DNA of 64,000 nt from Anaerolineaceae bacterium UBA5404 (GTDB taxonomy: Bacteria > Chloroflexota > Anaerolineae > Anaerolineales > Anaerolineaceae), in contig DHNY01000006.1 of the NCBI GenBank assembly GCA_002409625.1, positions 71,759 through 135,758 on the forward strand, read 5' to 3'. Below, one piece after another: positions 8,634-17,022 of the stretch. A model generated the notes under the pieces. That model was not told where the DNA came from. It made no database searches and saw only the letters and a list, made by a program, of their open reading frames with translations. Made by a program: the position numbers and the translations under genes. Positions within the stretch are counted from its first letter, which is position 1. Each line of letters opens with the position of its first letter.

Positions 8634-10076
8634 ATGATGCAAAAACCCGTTGTTGTACTCGTTGGTAGGCCTAACGTTGGCAAAAGCACGCTATTCAACC
8701 GTTTGATAGGCGAGAGGCTAGCCATTATTGATGATATTCCTGGTACCACCCGTGACCGCTTGGTTGCAGAAGGCCATTGGGCGGGACATGACTTTTTTGT
8801 GGTGGATACCGGCGGTATTGACCCAAGCAAACAACGCACTCAGGAGCCTTTGTCGATTGGCTCTAAGGCTTTTATCCGTGATATCCGTGAACAAGCTGAA
8901 ATTGCTATGTCTGAAGCGGATGTTATTTTGCTTTTGGTTGACGCGCAACACGGCGTAACCCAAGCTGATTTGGAGTTGGTTGACATATTGCGCCGTCGTC
9001 AGAAGACTGTGGATGGTGTGGATGAGACCCCCATTCTGCTTGTGGCAAACAAGGCGGAAAGTAAGTCGGCATGGTTGGGTTCGATGGATTTTTATTCCCT
9101 GGGACTGGGAGAGCCATACGCGATATCCGCCATTCATGGTACCGGAACCGGCGATTTGCTGGATGCGGTTGTGGCGCATTTTCCGCATGCCATTGATGAT
9201 GACACAGAAGACGACTCTATAAAGGTTGCTATTGTGGGTAAACCTAACGCGGGTAAAAGTAGCCTGCTGAACAAAATTGTCGGCCAGGAGCGCATGATTG
9301 TGAGTAACATTCCTGGCACAACCCGCGATTCGATCGACACCAAATTTACGCTTGATGAGCAAGAGTTCACCCTGATAGACACCGCGGGTATTCGAAAACG
9401 TGGTTCTATTGAACCGGGTGTGGAAAAGTATTCGGTATTGCGGGCGATGCAATCCATAGAACGCTGTGATATTGCTATTTTGGTGATTGACGCGGTGAGT
9501 GGCATCACCGCGCAGGATACGCACATTGCTGGCTTTATAAAGGATGCCTGGAAGAGTGTCATTTTGGCGGTAAACAAGTGGGATCTTATTGAAAAGGACA
9601 GCTATACCGCGATTGAGTTTGAAAACCGTATCCGGACGGAGCTTAACTTTTTGCCCTATGTGCCGATTATGTTTATCTCAGCGGAGACCGGGCAACGGGT
9701 GCACCAAATTTTGCCTTTGGTTCAAGAAGTGCAAAAAGAACGGCTGTATAAAATGAGCACCTCTCAGCTAAACAAAATCCTGGTGGAGGCACAAGACAAA
9801 CATCAGGCGCCCAGTGGCACTGGAAAACCTTTCCATATCTATTATGGTACGCAGGTGCGCAGTGAACCACCCACCTTTATGCTCTATTGTAATGATCCAA
9901 AACTGGGGCACTTTAGCTATTTGCGTTTTCTTGAGAACCAAATCAGGCAAGTGTATCCTTATTTAGGTACGCCGATTCGATTGGTTTTGAAAGCGCGTGA
10001 GAGGGTGGAACTTGCCGATAAACCTGGTAAGAGCAAGCCCAAAGAACGCGGCGCGTACAGACGAAAAAAAGCTTAA
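8634..10076 (+). CDS. der: Ribosome biogenesis GTPase Der (EngA)
   Basis: 480 aa, two tandem Era-like GTPase domains and a C-terminal KH-like domain, as in all Der proteins. P-loops are GRPNVGKST (about 10-18) and GKPNAGKSS (about 201-209); switch motifs are PGTTRD (twice), DTGG and DTAG; base-specificity motifs are NKAE (variant of NKxD) and NKWD. Needed for 50S subunit maturation. The extreme C-terminus is Lys/Arg-rich. Confidence 0.96.
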   Translation: MMQKPVVVLVGRPNVGKSTLFNRLIGERLAIIDDIPGTTRDRLVAEGHWAGHDFFVVDTGGIDPSKQRTQEPLSIGSKAFIRDIREQAEIAMSEADVILLLVDAQHGVTQADLELVDILRRRQKTVDGVDETPILLVANKAESKSAWLGSMDFYSLGLGEPYAISAIHGTGTGDLLDAVVAHFPHAIDDDTEDDSIKVAIVGKPNAGKSSLLNKIVGQERMIVSNIPGTTRDSIDTKFTLDEQEFTLIDTAGIRKRGSIEPGVEKYSVLRAMQSIERCDIAILVIDAVSGITAQDTHIAGFIKDAWKSVILAVNKWDLIEKDSYTAIEFENRIRTELNFLPYVPIMFISAETGQRVHQILPLVQEVQKERLYKMSTSQLNKILVEAQDKHQAPSGTGKPFHIYYGTQVRSEPPTFMLYCNDPKLGHFSYLRFLENQIRQVYPYLGTPIRLVLKARERVELADKPGKSKPKERGAYRRKKA

Positions 10077-10140
10077 GCCAAGTGATGTATAATTGCGCAT
10101 TGATGCAAATAAAGTAAAGCATTTTGGATTGGAATAATAC

Positions 10141-10926
10141 GTGATAGAAGAAAACTTAATTATTAACGAAGCAAATAAGAAAAAAGCACAGGAAGCTGAA
10201 GCTGAGGAAGCAAAAAAGGCGGAGGCTGAAAGAGAAGCCCAGGCTGAAGATGAAACTGAAGTGTCTGTAGACAATGAGGCGGAAAAGGAAGCTGATGGCT
10301 CAGGTGACAAGGCAGCGGACGACGAAGAAAACAAAAAGGACCCGTTTTGGAAAGACCTTGTTCAAACAATCATTCTCGCGGTGCTTATTTTCTTGATCTT
10401 GAATTCTGTGACCTCGCGCGTGAAAGTTTTTAATATCAGTATGCAACCTACCTTAAAACAAGGTTATCTTTTGGTTGTTAATAAATTGGCATACCGATGG
10501 GGTGAACCCAAACGTGGCGATATTATCGTTTTTCATCATGCTGGGATCGAAAACCAGGATTATATTAAGCGCGTTATTGGTTTGCCAGGCGACACTGTGG
10601 AAGTTAGCGGTGGTATTGTGAGCGTTAACGGTACACCTCTAACGGAGCCTTATATCAAAGAAATGCCCCGCTACACCTTGACCGAAAAAGTGCCCGAGGG
10701 CAAGCTTTTTGTGCTGGGTGATAACCGCAATCAGTCTGATGACTCGCACAGCTGGGGTCCTGTGGACATGGATTGGGTTGTGGGCAAGGCTTTGCTCATT
10801 TACTGGCCATTGAACGAAATCCGTTTGCTCACCGGTCCAGACATCATCGAAAATGGCGCAAAACCTGGCTTAGGCCATGAAGCTCAACCGCAAAGCATGC
10901 TTTTACCTGGCATGGCCTTAGGATAG
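10141..10926 (+). CDS. lepB: Signal peptidase I
   Basis: 261 aa with a GTG start. Residues 1-75 form an unusual Glu/Ala/Asp/Lys-rich, probably coiled-coil or disordered cytoplasmic extension. One transmembrane helix (about 75-95) precedes the S26 catalytic domain. The catalytic dyad is Ser100 in ISMQPT and Lys143 in YIKRVIGLPGD, followed by the GDNRNQSDDSHSWGPV box. Cleaves signal peptides of exported proteins. A TATAAT lies at 10088-10093, and a ribosome site is not obvious. Confidence 0.95.
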   Translation: MIEENLIINEANKKKAQEAEAEEAKKAEAEREAQAEDETEVSVDNEAEKEADGSGDKAADDEENKKDPFWKDLVQTIILAVLIFLILNSVTSRVKVFNISMQPTLKQGYLLVVNKLAYRWGEPKRGDIIVFHHAGIENQDYIKRVIGLPGDTVEVSGGIVSVNGTPLTEPYIKEMPRYTLTEKVPEGKLFVLGDNRNQSDDSHSWGPVDMDWVVGKALLIYWPLNEIRLLTGPDIIENGAKPGLGHEAQPQSMLLPGMALG

Positions 10927-10942
10927 GTTCTTATAAAGGCAT

Positions 10943-11245
10943 ATGGAAAAAAGCTTACCAAAAAATCCTGAGATTTGCCCCAACTGTTATGTTGGCAGAA
11001 TTTCACAACAGCCCAAAAGTCTGGTGATGATGCATGGTGGCGAACCACTCACATTTCCTGGCTTTCCGGCTTGGGCATGTGATGTATGCAATGCTTTTGT
11101 GTATGATCCAAGCGCCTTAATGCAATTGGAAACCTTGCTCAGATCCAATAAATCAGCTACGCTGGAATTCCCTGTACCTAAATCTGCAGTAAAACACCGC
11201 AAGCTGAACAAGCCCAACAAAACCAAACCGGTTGACCAAAAGTAA
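10943..11245 (+). CDS. YgiT-type zinc-finger protein
   Basis: 100 aa. Two CxxC knuckles (CPNC near the N-terminus and ACDVC near residue 51) flank a short beta segment ending GFPAWACDVCNAFVYD, the YgiT-type pattern also found at the N-terminus of MqsA antitoxins. There is no helix-turn-helix behind it; the tail is Lys-rich. Probably cotranscribed with lepB (16 bp gap). Confidence 0.7.
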   Translation: MEKSLPKNPEICPNCYVGRISQQPKSLVMMHGGEPLTFPGFPAWACDVCNAFVYDPSALMQLETLLRSNKSATLEFPVPKSAVKHRKLNKPNKTKPVDQK

Positions 11246-11264
11246 ATTTAATAAGTGGAATAGT

Positions 11265-11292
11265 TAAAAGTAGCCTTTAGGCTACTTTTTTT
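11265..11292 (+). terminator. Intrinsic terminator after the lepB unit
   Basis: Stem AAGTAGCC/GGCTACTT with loop TTTA and a seven-T tract. Confidence 0.88.
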
Positions 11293-11344
11293 GCATATCT
11301 TAAAGAATTATTCTAAAATAATTGTTAGAAATTCTACAAATGGG

Positions 11345-11373
11345 TTGAATAAAGAAAACTCCGGTGCTATTAT
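11345..11373 (+). promoter_or_regulatory. Sigma70-type promoter of the PIN-TRAM gene
   Basis: TTGAAT (11345-11350), 17-bp spacer, TATTAT (11368-11373), about 60 bp upstream of the ATG at 11434. GGAGG lies 9 bp before that ATG. Confidence 0.6.
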
Positions 11374-11433
11374 ATAAATGTATTGAAATCATTAAAACAT
11401 TTTATTGTTCATTAACATTGGAGGCAAAATATT

Positions 11434-12510
11434 ATGAGCGGCATGTTGTTATCTCGGATTATTGGCGCGGTCGTTTTTGGAATTATTGGGGCAATTACTG
11501 GCCAACCCTTATTTAAATATCTGGAAAACTATTTTCCCAACATTAATCTGGACCCTGGACTGATAATAACCATTTCGGCTGCGGTATTCTTGATTATTGG
11601 TTTTATAATCACACCTTACATTACTATCAAACCCATTGAAGGGCTTAAAAAGCTCTTTAAAAAAGCCAGCCCGCAGGCTTTGATGAGCGGTTTGGCTGGG
11701 CTTTTACTTGGTTTTATAGCTTCGGCAATCACCGCGTATCCACTTTCCTTGTTACCCAAACCTTTTGGCTCCGTTATGCCATTTGTCGCATTGGTGCTTT
11801 TTGGTTACCTGTTTTCCATCCTTTTGGCATCGCGTCATGAGGATATCCTCTCAACATTTAAAAATGTGGGTGACAAAATGCCAGCGCGGGGAAAAGGCGG
11901 TATGGGTGAAGGCGTTCGTAAGATATTAGTAGACACAAGCGCCATTATTGATGGACGAATTGTGGATATTGCTGAAACAGGCTTTTTGGGTGGCAATTTA
12001 ATCATTCCTCGTTTTGTGCTCAATGAGTTGCAGTTTGTTTCTGATTCTTCAGATAGCCTGCGGCGACAACGCGGTCGCCGTGGTTTGGAGACATTGGCCG
12101 AACTGCAGGAGAATAAAACCATCCCCATCACAATCAGTGACCTGGACGTCGAAGGTGTGCGTGAGGTGGATGATCGCTTGGTCATTTTGGCGCGTCAAAT
12201 GAAGAGCCCAATCCTGACCAACGACTTCAACTTGAACCGTGTGGCAGAGCTGCAAGGTGTGGAAGTTTTGAACATCAACGACCTTGCCAACGCGGTAAAA
12301 GTTGTCTTGTTGCCTGGCGAAAGCTTTACGGTCAAGATCATCCAGGAAGGCAAGGAATACAATCAAGGCGTTGGTTATCTGGATGATGGCACCATGGTCG
12401 TGGTTGAAAATGGTGAGCACTACATGAATGAAGAGCTTTATGTGAATGTAACTAAAATATTGCAGACCTCAGCCGGCAGAATGATTTTTGCCAAGCCGGA
12501 ACTTGAGTAG
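11434..12510 (+). CDS. PIN and TRAM domain membrane protein (YacL family)
   Basis: 358 aa. Four hydrophobic segments (about 1-130) precede a PIN nuclease domain opening with ILVDTSAIIDGRI and containing VDDRLVILA and ILTNDFNLNR, which supply the acidic metal-binding residues. A C-terminal TRAM domain (about 285-350) is a likely RNA-binding module. This matches YacL-type proteins, thought to be membrane-tethered RNases. Followed by cysS after 9 bp. Confidence 0.88.
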   Translation: MSGMLLSRIIGAVVFGIIGAITGQPLFKYLENYFPNINLDPGLIITISAAVFLIIGFIITPYITIKPIEGLKKLFKKASPQALMSGLAGLLLGFIASAITAYPLSLLPKPFGSVMPFVALVLFGYLFSILLASRHEDILSTFKNVGDKMPARGKGGMGEGVRKILVDTSAIIDGRIVDIAETGFLGGNLIIPRFVLNELQFVSDSSDSLRRQRGRRGLETLAELQENKTIPITISDLDVEGVREVDDRLVILARQMKSPILTNDFNLNRVAELQGVEVLNINDLANAVKVVLLPGESFTVKIIQEGKEYNQGVGYLDDGTMVVVENGEHYMNEELYVNVTKILQTSAGRMIFAKPELE

Positions 12511-12519
12511 GAGTTGCCC

Positions 12520-13920
12520 ATGTCTTTGAAGATTTACAACACTTTAAGCCGTTCAAAAGTTGATTTTGAACCAATCGAGCCTGGTAAGGTTCGTTTTTAT
12601 GTTTGTGGTCCAACGGTATACGCTGAAGCGCACATTGGCCATGCCATGTCAGCTTTGGTGTTTGACATTGTGCGGCGCTATTTGATGTATTCGGGCTATG
12701 ATGTTGATTTTGTGATGAACTTCACCGATGTGGATGACAAAATCATTGCCAAAGCCAATGAACTGGGCGAAGATCCTTATGAGCTTGCCGAGCATTACAT
12801 CAACGAGTACAAGCGCAATTTAGAAGAACTAAACATCTTGCCGGCGACGAAAAATCCCCGCGCGACAGAAGATATGCCACAAATCATTTCGATGATAGAG
12901 ACGCTAATCGCCAAAGGCAGTGCTTATGCCGTGAATGGTGATGTGTATTATCGGGTTGAATCCAAAGACGATTACGGTAAGCTTTCTGGACGGAAGCTGG
13001 CATCGATGAGTGCTGGCGCGCGCATCCAGGTGGATGAGCGCAAGGACCATCCGATGGATTTCGCGCTTTGGAAGTCGGCCAAACCTGGAGAGCCGGCATG
13101 GGAAAGCCCCTGGGGTCAAGGTCGCCCGGGTTGGCATATTGAGTGCTCGGCGATGAACATGACCCACCTGGGTGAGCAAATCGACATCCATGGCGGTGGC
13201 AATGACCTCATCTTCCCCCACCATGAGAACGAAATTGCTCAGACCGAAGCCGTGACTGGTAAAGAATTCTCGCGGGTTTGGATGCACAACGGCATGTTGA
13301 GCTTGAAGGCTGAGAAGATGTCGAAATCCTTGGGCAACATGATTAGCGTGGACCAATTCCTGGCAGATCACCCCGCAGACGTGATGCGCTTGTGGGTGCT
13401 GAACGGTTCGTATCGTGGACCTTTAATTTACAGCCAAGAGGTTATCGAGCAAACTGAACAAGCCTATCAACGCCTTTTGGGCGCCAAAAAAGCGGCTTTG
13501 CCAGGTGCCAAAGGTTTGGAAGCTGCTGCGCTGGAAGCTTTGAACGCTGAAGCTGACAAAGTGAAAGCCGATTTCAAAGAGAAAATGGATGATGACTTCA
13601 ACACCTCCGGTGCATTGGCAGCTTTGTATGAGCTGGTGAAAGCCATCAACCAGGCGCGCGCGGAAGGTGCTAAAGATGAACAACTGGCTTCAGCACAGGC
13701 GGTTTTTACTGAGCTGACCGGTGTTTTGGGTTTGAGGCTTGAAGAGCAAAAGACAGCTGGTGGTGACGCGGACGCTTTTATTGACCTTTTGGTCAGGTTG
13801 CGCCGTGATTTGCGCGCTGAAAAGAACTGGGCGTTGTCGGACAAGTTGCGTGACGGGTTGAAAGACCTGGGTGTCATTTTGGAAGATAGCAAAGACGGCA
13901 CGACTTGGTCCTGGGAATAG
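12520..13920 (+). CDS. cysS: Cysteine--tRNA ligase
   Basis: 466 aa class I aminoacyl-tRNA synthetase. HIGH motif (EAHIGHAMS, about 37-40), KMSKS motif (EKMSKSLGN, about 266-270), zinc ligands in FYVCGPTVY and in HIECSAM plus the HGGGNDLIFPHHENE segment. ATG 12520 is chosen over an in-frame TTG at 12514 because AGGAG at 12509-12513 is spaced correctly for it. In one operon with the PIN-TRAM gene. Confidence 0.96.
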   Translation: MSLKIYNTLSRSKVDFEPIEPGKVRFYVCGPTVYAEAHIGHAMSALVFDIVRRYLMYSGYDVDFVMNFTDVDDKIIAKANELGEDPYELAEHYINEYKRNLEELNILPATKNPRATEDMPQIISMIETLIAKGSAYAVNGDVYYRVESKDDYGKLSGRKLASMSAGARIQVDERKDHPMDFALWKSAKPGEPAWESPWGQGRPGWHIECSAMNMTHLGEQIDIHGGGNDLIFPHHENEIAQTEAVTGKEFSRVWMHNGMLSLKAEKMSKSLGNMISVDQFLADHPADVMRLWVLNGSYRGPLIYSQEVIEQTEQAYQRLLGAKKAALPGAKGLEAAALEALNAEADKVKADFKEKMDDDFNTSGALAALYELVKAINQARAEGAKDEQLASAQAVFTELTGVLGLRLEEQKTAGGDADAFIDLLVRLRRDLRAEKNWALSDKLRDGLKDLGVILEDSKDGTTWSWE

Positions 13921-13942
13921 TGTTTAGCTGAGGGCGGAAGAA

Positions 13943-14674
13943 ATGAAAGAATGGATTAGCGGCCGAAACCCGGTCTTTGAAGTTTTGCGTGCTGGTCGAA
14001 GGCACGCTTTTCGCTTGTTTGTGATGCGCTCCGTGCGTATGGAAGGCCATTTGCCGGAAATTTTGGAGATGGCCAAGGCGCGCAGGATTCCAGTGCATGA
14101 AGTGCAGCGTTTTGAGCTGGATAAAATCGAACGCAATAACCAAGGCGTCGCGATTGAAGTCAGCGAATACCCTTACCGCCCATTGGAAGACTTGATCAAA
14201 CATAGCAAGGCGCAGGATGAGCCACCATTTTTCCTGCTTTTAGATACCATTCAGGATCCCCAAAACCTGGGCACGCTCTTGCGGACGGCTGAGATTATGG
14301 GTGTGCATGGCGTGATTATCCCCAGCGCTAAAGCGGCTTTGATTACACCGAGTGTGGTGGCTTCATCATCCGGTGCTTCTGAGCATGTGATGGTGGCGCA
14401 ATTCAACCTGGCGCAAGCGATTGACCGATTGAAAGACTTGGACCTTTGGGTTTACGGATTGGATGAAGACGTGCGTTCGCGAACGCCGAATCAGCTGAAT
14501 CTTAAGGGTGGCATTGCGATTGTGGTGGGTAATGAGGGCTCTGGTTTGCGGGATTTGGTGCGCAAGAAATGCGACGAAATCATGCGCCTTCCACAGTATG
14601 GCAAAATTGATTCGCTCAATGCCGCCGTGGCTGGCTCAATTGCTATTTACCTGGCACGGCAGGCACGGAATTAA
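13943..14674 (+). CDS. rlmB: 23S rRNA (guanosine-2'-O)-methyltransferase RlmB/TrmH family
   Basis: 243 aa. N-terminal L30e-like substrate domain (starts WISGRNPVFEVLRAG) and C-terminal SPOUT knot with the three family motifs: QDPQNLGTLLRTAE, IVVGNEGSGL and DSLNAAVAGSIA. RlmB methylates the ribose of G2251 in 23S rRNA; some paralogues act on tRNA. Follows cysS by 22 bp with AGGGCGGAAG as ribosome site, the usual cysS-rlmB pairing. Confidence 0.9.
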   Translation: MKEWISGRNPVFEVLRAGRRHAFRLFVMRSVRMEGHLPEILEMAKARRIPVHEVQRFELDKIERNNQGVAIEVSEYPYRPLEDLIKHSKAQDEPPFFLLLDTIQDPQNLGTLLRTAEIMGVHGVIIPSAKAALITPSVVASSSGASEHVMVAQFNLAQAIDRLKDLDLWVYGLDEDVRSRTPNQLNLKGGIAIVVGNEGSGLRDLVRKKCDEIMRLPQYGKIDSLNAAVAGSIAIYLARQARN

Positions 14675-14709
14675 GTCATGAAGAAAGCATTACGCCCTTG
14701 GAAAACCTT

Positions 14710-14731
14710 GTCTAAAAGCTTAGTTTTAGAC
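14710..14731. terminator. Weak hairpin between convergent rlmB and NERD-helicase genes
   Basis: Stem GTCTAAAA/TTTTAGAC (14710-14717, 14724-14731) in the 145-bp convergent intergenic region. There is no long T tract on either side, so termination is only possible, not certain. Confidence 0.4.
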
Positions 14732-14819
14732 TTCAATAAATTCTTGAAGGTCGAAAATAATATAATCGATAATCCTCTCACCTTAATTAATGATACTTGT
14801 TTTTAACTGGACTTTCCTT

Positions 14820-16874
14820 TTACATTTGAAAGTAGTCAACATGGTCTTTTAATGGCTCAAAGAAACTAGAAAGCTTGTTTTGATGTAAGAGATAAAGATT
14901 TTTTCTAGCTCTACCCATGGATGTATAAACTAATCTCTTTTGGTTTGAAACATACAACATGTCATCTAGGTTTCCATCTCTGAAGTAGTTCTCTAAATTG
15001 CAAATGAATACTATATCAAACGTCAAACCTTTAACGCGGTTTGCTGTGATGAGTTTTACTCCATACTTACCAAGCGATTTTTGAAGTCTTGATAACTCTT
15101 TATTGTTTGGCAGAATCACGCACATATTTTCGTAGTTTATTCGCTTTTTCTGTTTATAGAATTGAATTCGTGATTCAATAAATTCGACATCTTGTCCACT
15201 CTTTCCTGTTGTAACAATAATTGGTTTGTCGCCTCGTCGCATGGTTGATAGTTCTTCTTCTAAAATGAATTCTTCACCTTCTGCCTTCAATTGATAAATA
15301 AGGAGAATGTCATCCTTAACTATGGAGAAGGCCGCGGAGTAAATTTCTAACGTGTTTCTGTAAGGTGTTTTAAGTTTCACTGAACGACCAGTAACTTCAA
15401 TGCCTTTACGCTTCCAGGAAAAGTATCTAAATATTGATTGTGTTGGATCATCAACCATGAATAAACTACCATCTGGCTTAAGAAGTTTATTCACAACAGC
15501 AATCCAAGAAGGTGCGAAGTCCTGTGCTTCATCAATTAAGATGGCATCATATTTAGGAACAGTAATCTCTTTATTCTCAATAAAGTTTAGGAATTCAATC
15601 ACTAGTTGCTCCCAACTAATCTGCCTTTTTTCTTTAGTCTTTTGAATATGGTCTTGGAGAAGGTCAAAAATAATGCTGCGTTGTTCTTTTGATATATTTG
15701 GTTGGTTTCCTCTACCTATTCTTTTTACTTCTAAGTATTCTTCTTTTGAATTGATCATTACTTCTTGGATCCAGCCCAATTCCTTTGCGATAAAATCTAC
15801 CCCTAAGGTGCTGATAATCGGATACTTTTCCTTCTGATTTTGAACCCAACTTTCCGTTTCAATCTTTGTTTTGGTTAAGAATTTGTTTTCACGACTAATT
15901 GTTGAGACGATATATTGATGGAGATTCGTTGTATGGATATTTCGGAAATATTTTAACTCACTCTTTAAAGATGTGGCTAATTCTTTGTTGAAAGCTAAGA
16001 CCAAAATATTCCATTCCGGGTGTAACCTAGCCCAATGCTTAGCTTTTGCGAGGAGTACTAATGTTTTACCGCTACCCATCACACCTCTTACGAGCCGGAT
16101 TGAGTTAGTCCTAATAATTTTCTCGCTCTGAGTGGGCATAACTTCATCAAATATAGGATTGTCAAACTTGGTGAAAAGAGAAACAGGCTTAGGAATACTC
16201 TTCTTAGCAGGCGTAGAAGGTTTTGGAAGGTCCTTTGTTGAAGGTTCTAAAACTATACTTGCCTGTTCTTCATCTAGTACAACGCCATCTGTAAAAGTAA
16301 TTTCCGGATTAATTGCACCACGGACAATATCCATGACTTTTCTTGAAATTGGAGTTATCTTGTCATCTCGGATTGTATTCCTCAGACTTTGTTTTAAAAG
16401 ATGTTCAACAAGGTTATCTTTGTCCATAATAAAAGAATCACCCCAAGCTGCTCGTACGAGTTTTCTATGATAACCCATAAGATTAGGAAGGATGACTCCA
16501 AACCCGTATGAGACTTTTGGGGGTTTAGACAAATTCATGCGAGAAGAAACTTTCCCTATTACGTTGACAAGGTCGAGTGCATAATCTCTTGCTTGACTAA
16601 CTGGATTATGATAATACTTTGGTCCACTATCCGTTTTGATTGTGGCACCAATTCGATCGATATTGATAAAATTGTACCAATCCTTGACTTCTAAGATAAT
16701 GAAACCATAATTTGTTAAGACTATGAAATCTGGGTTCGAGACTTTTCTGTGTCTATAAATGGGAGTTTCTACGTAAACTGTAAATTCATTGGGAAGATTA
16801 TCCCTAAGCGCCTTGAAGACTAATTTTTCACCGTTGGTGGCATTCTTCCTTAAATGACCAATAATTTGAGCCAT
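14820..16874 (-). CDS. NERD nuclease-domain plus UvrD/Rep-like SF1 helicase
   Basis: 684 aa. N-terminal NERD domain (about 8-115), a restriction-endonuclease-like fold with PDFIVL and IILEVKDW as Asp and Glu-x-Lys catalytic positions. The SF1 motor follows: Walker A GVMGSGKT (about 267), Walker B LIDEAQD (about 447), a TPYRN motif and a C-terminal RVKGLTFD/RLVYTSMGRA segment. Start at 16874 is supported by GGAGG six bases upstream. Base composition is visibly more AT-rich than the genes around it, and it sits between rlmB and pcrA, so recent acquisition is likely. Such single-gene NERD helicases are suspected DNA-processing or defence proteins; target unknown. Confidence 0.82.
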   Translation of the reverse strand: MAQIIGHLRKNATNGEKLVFKALRDNLPNEFTVYVETPIYRHRKVSNPDFIVLTNYGFIILEVKDWYNFINIDRIGATIKTDSGPKYYHNPVSQARDYALDLVNVIGKVSSRMNLSKPPKVSYGFGVILPNLMGYHRKLVRAAWGDSFIMDKDNLVEHLLKQSLRNTIRDDKITPISRKVMDIVRGAINPEITFTDGVVLDEEQASIVLEPSTKDLPKPSTPAKKSIPKPVSLFTKFDNPIFDEVMPTQSEKIIRTNSIRLVRGVMGSGKTLVLLAKAKHWARLHPEWNILVLAFNKELATSLKSELKYFRNIHTTNLHQYIVSTISRENKFLTKTKIETESWVQNQKEKYPIISTLGVDFIAKELGWIQEVMINSKEEYLEVKRIGRGNQPNISKEQRSIIFDLLQDHIQKTKEKRQISWEQLVIEFLNFIENKEITVPKYDAILIDEAQDFAPSWIAVVNKLLKPDGSLFMVDDPTQSIFRYFSWKRKGIEVTGRSVKLKTPYRNTLEIYSAAFSIVKDDILLIYQLKAEGEEFILEEELSTMRRGDKPIIVTTGKSGQDVEFIESRIQFYKQKKRINYENMCVILPNNKELSRLQKSLGKYGVKLITANRVKGLTFDIVFICNLENYFRDGNLDDMLYVSNQKRLVYTSMGRARKNLYLLHQNKLSSFFEPLKDHVDYFQM

Positions 16875-17022
16875 AAATCCTCCATGAGAAACCAAAATGA
16901 AACAGACTATATTCTTTAGATAAGTATATCTAAGGAGGTAATAGTCTACAAGGGATATTGTTTATTCCTTAATCTTGTTTAGGTTTTACCTAACAATAAA
17001 AGCAAACAAGATTAATTTGGGG

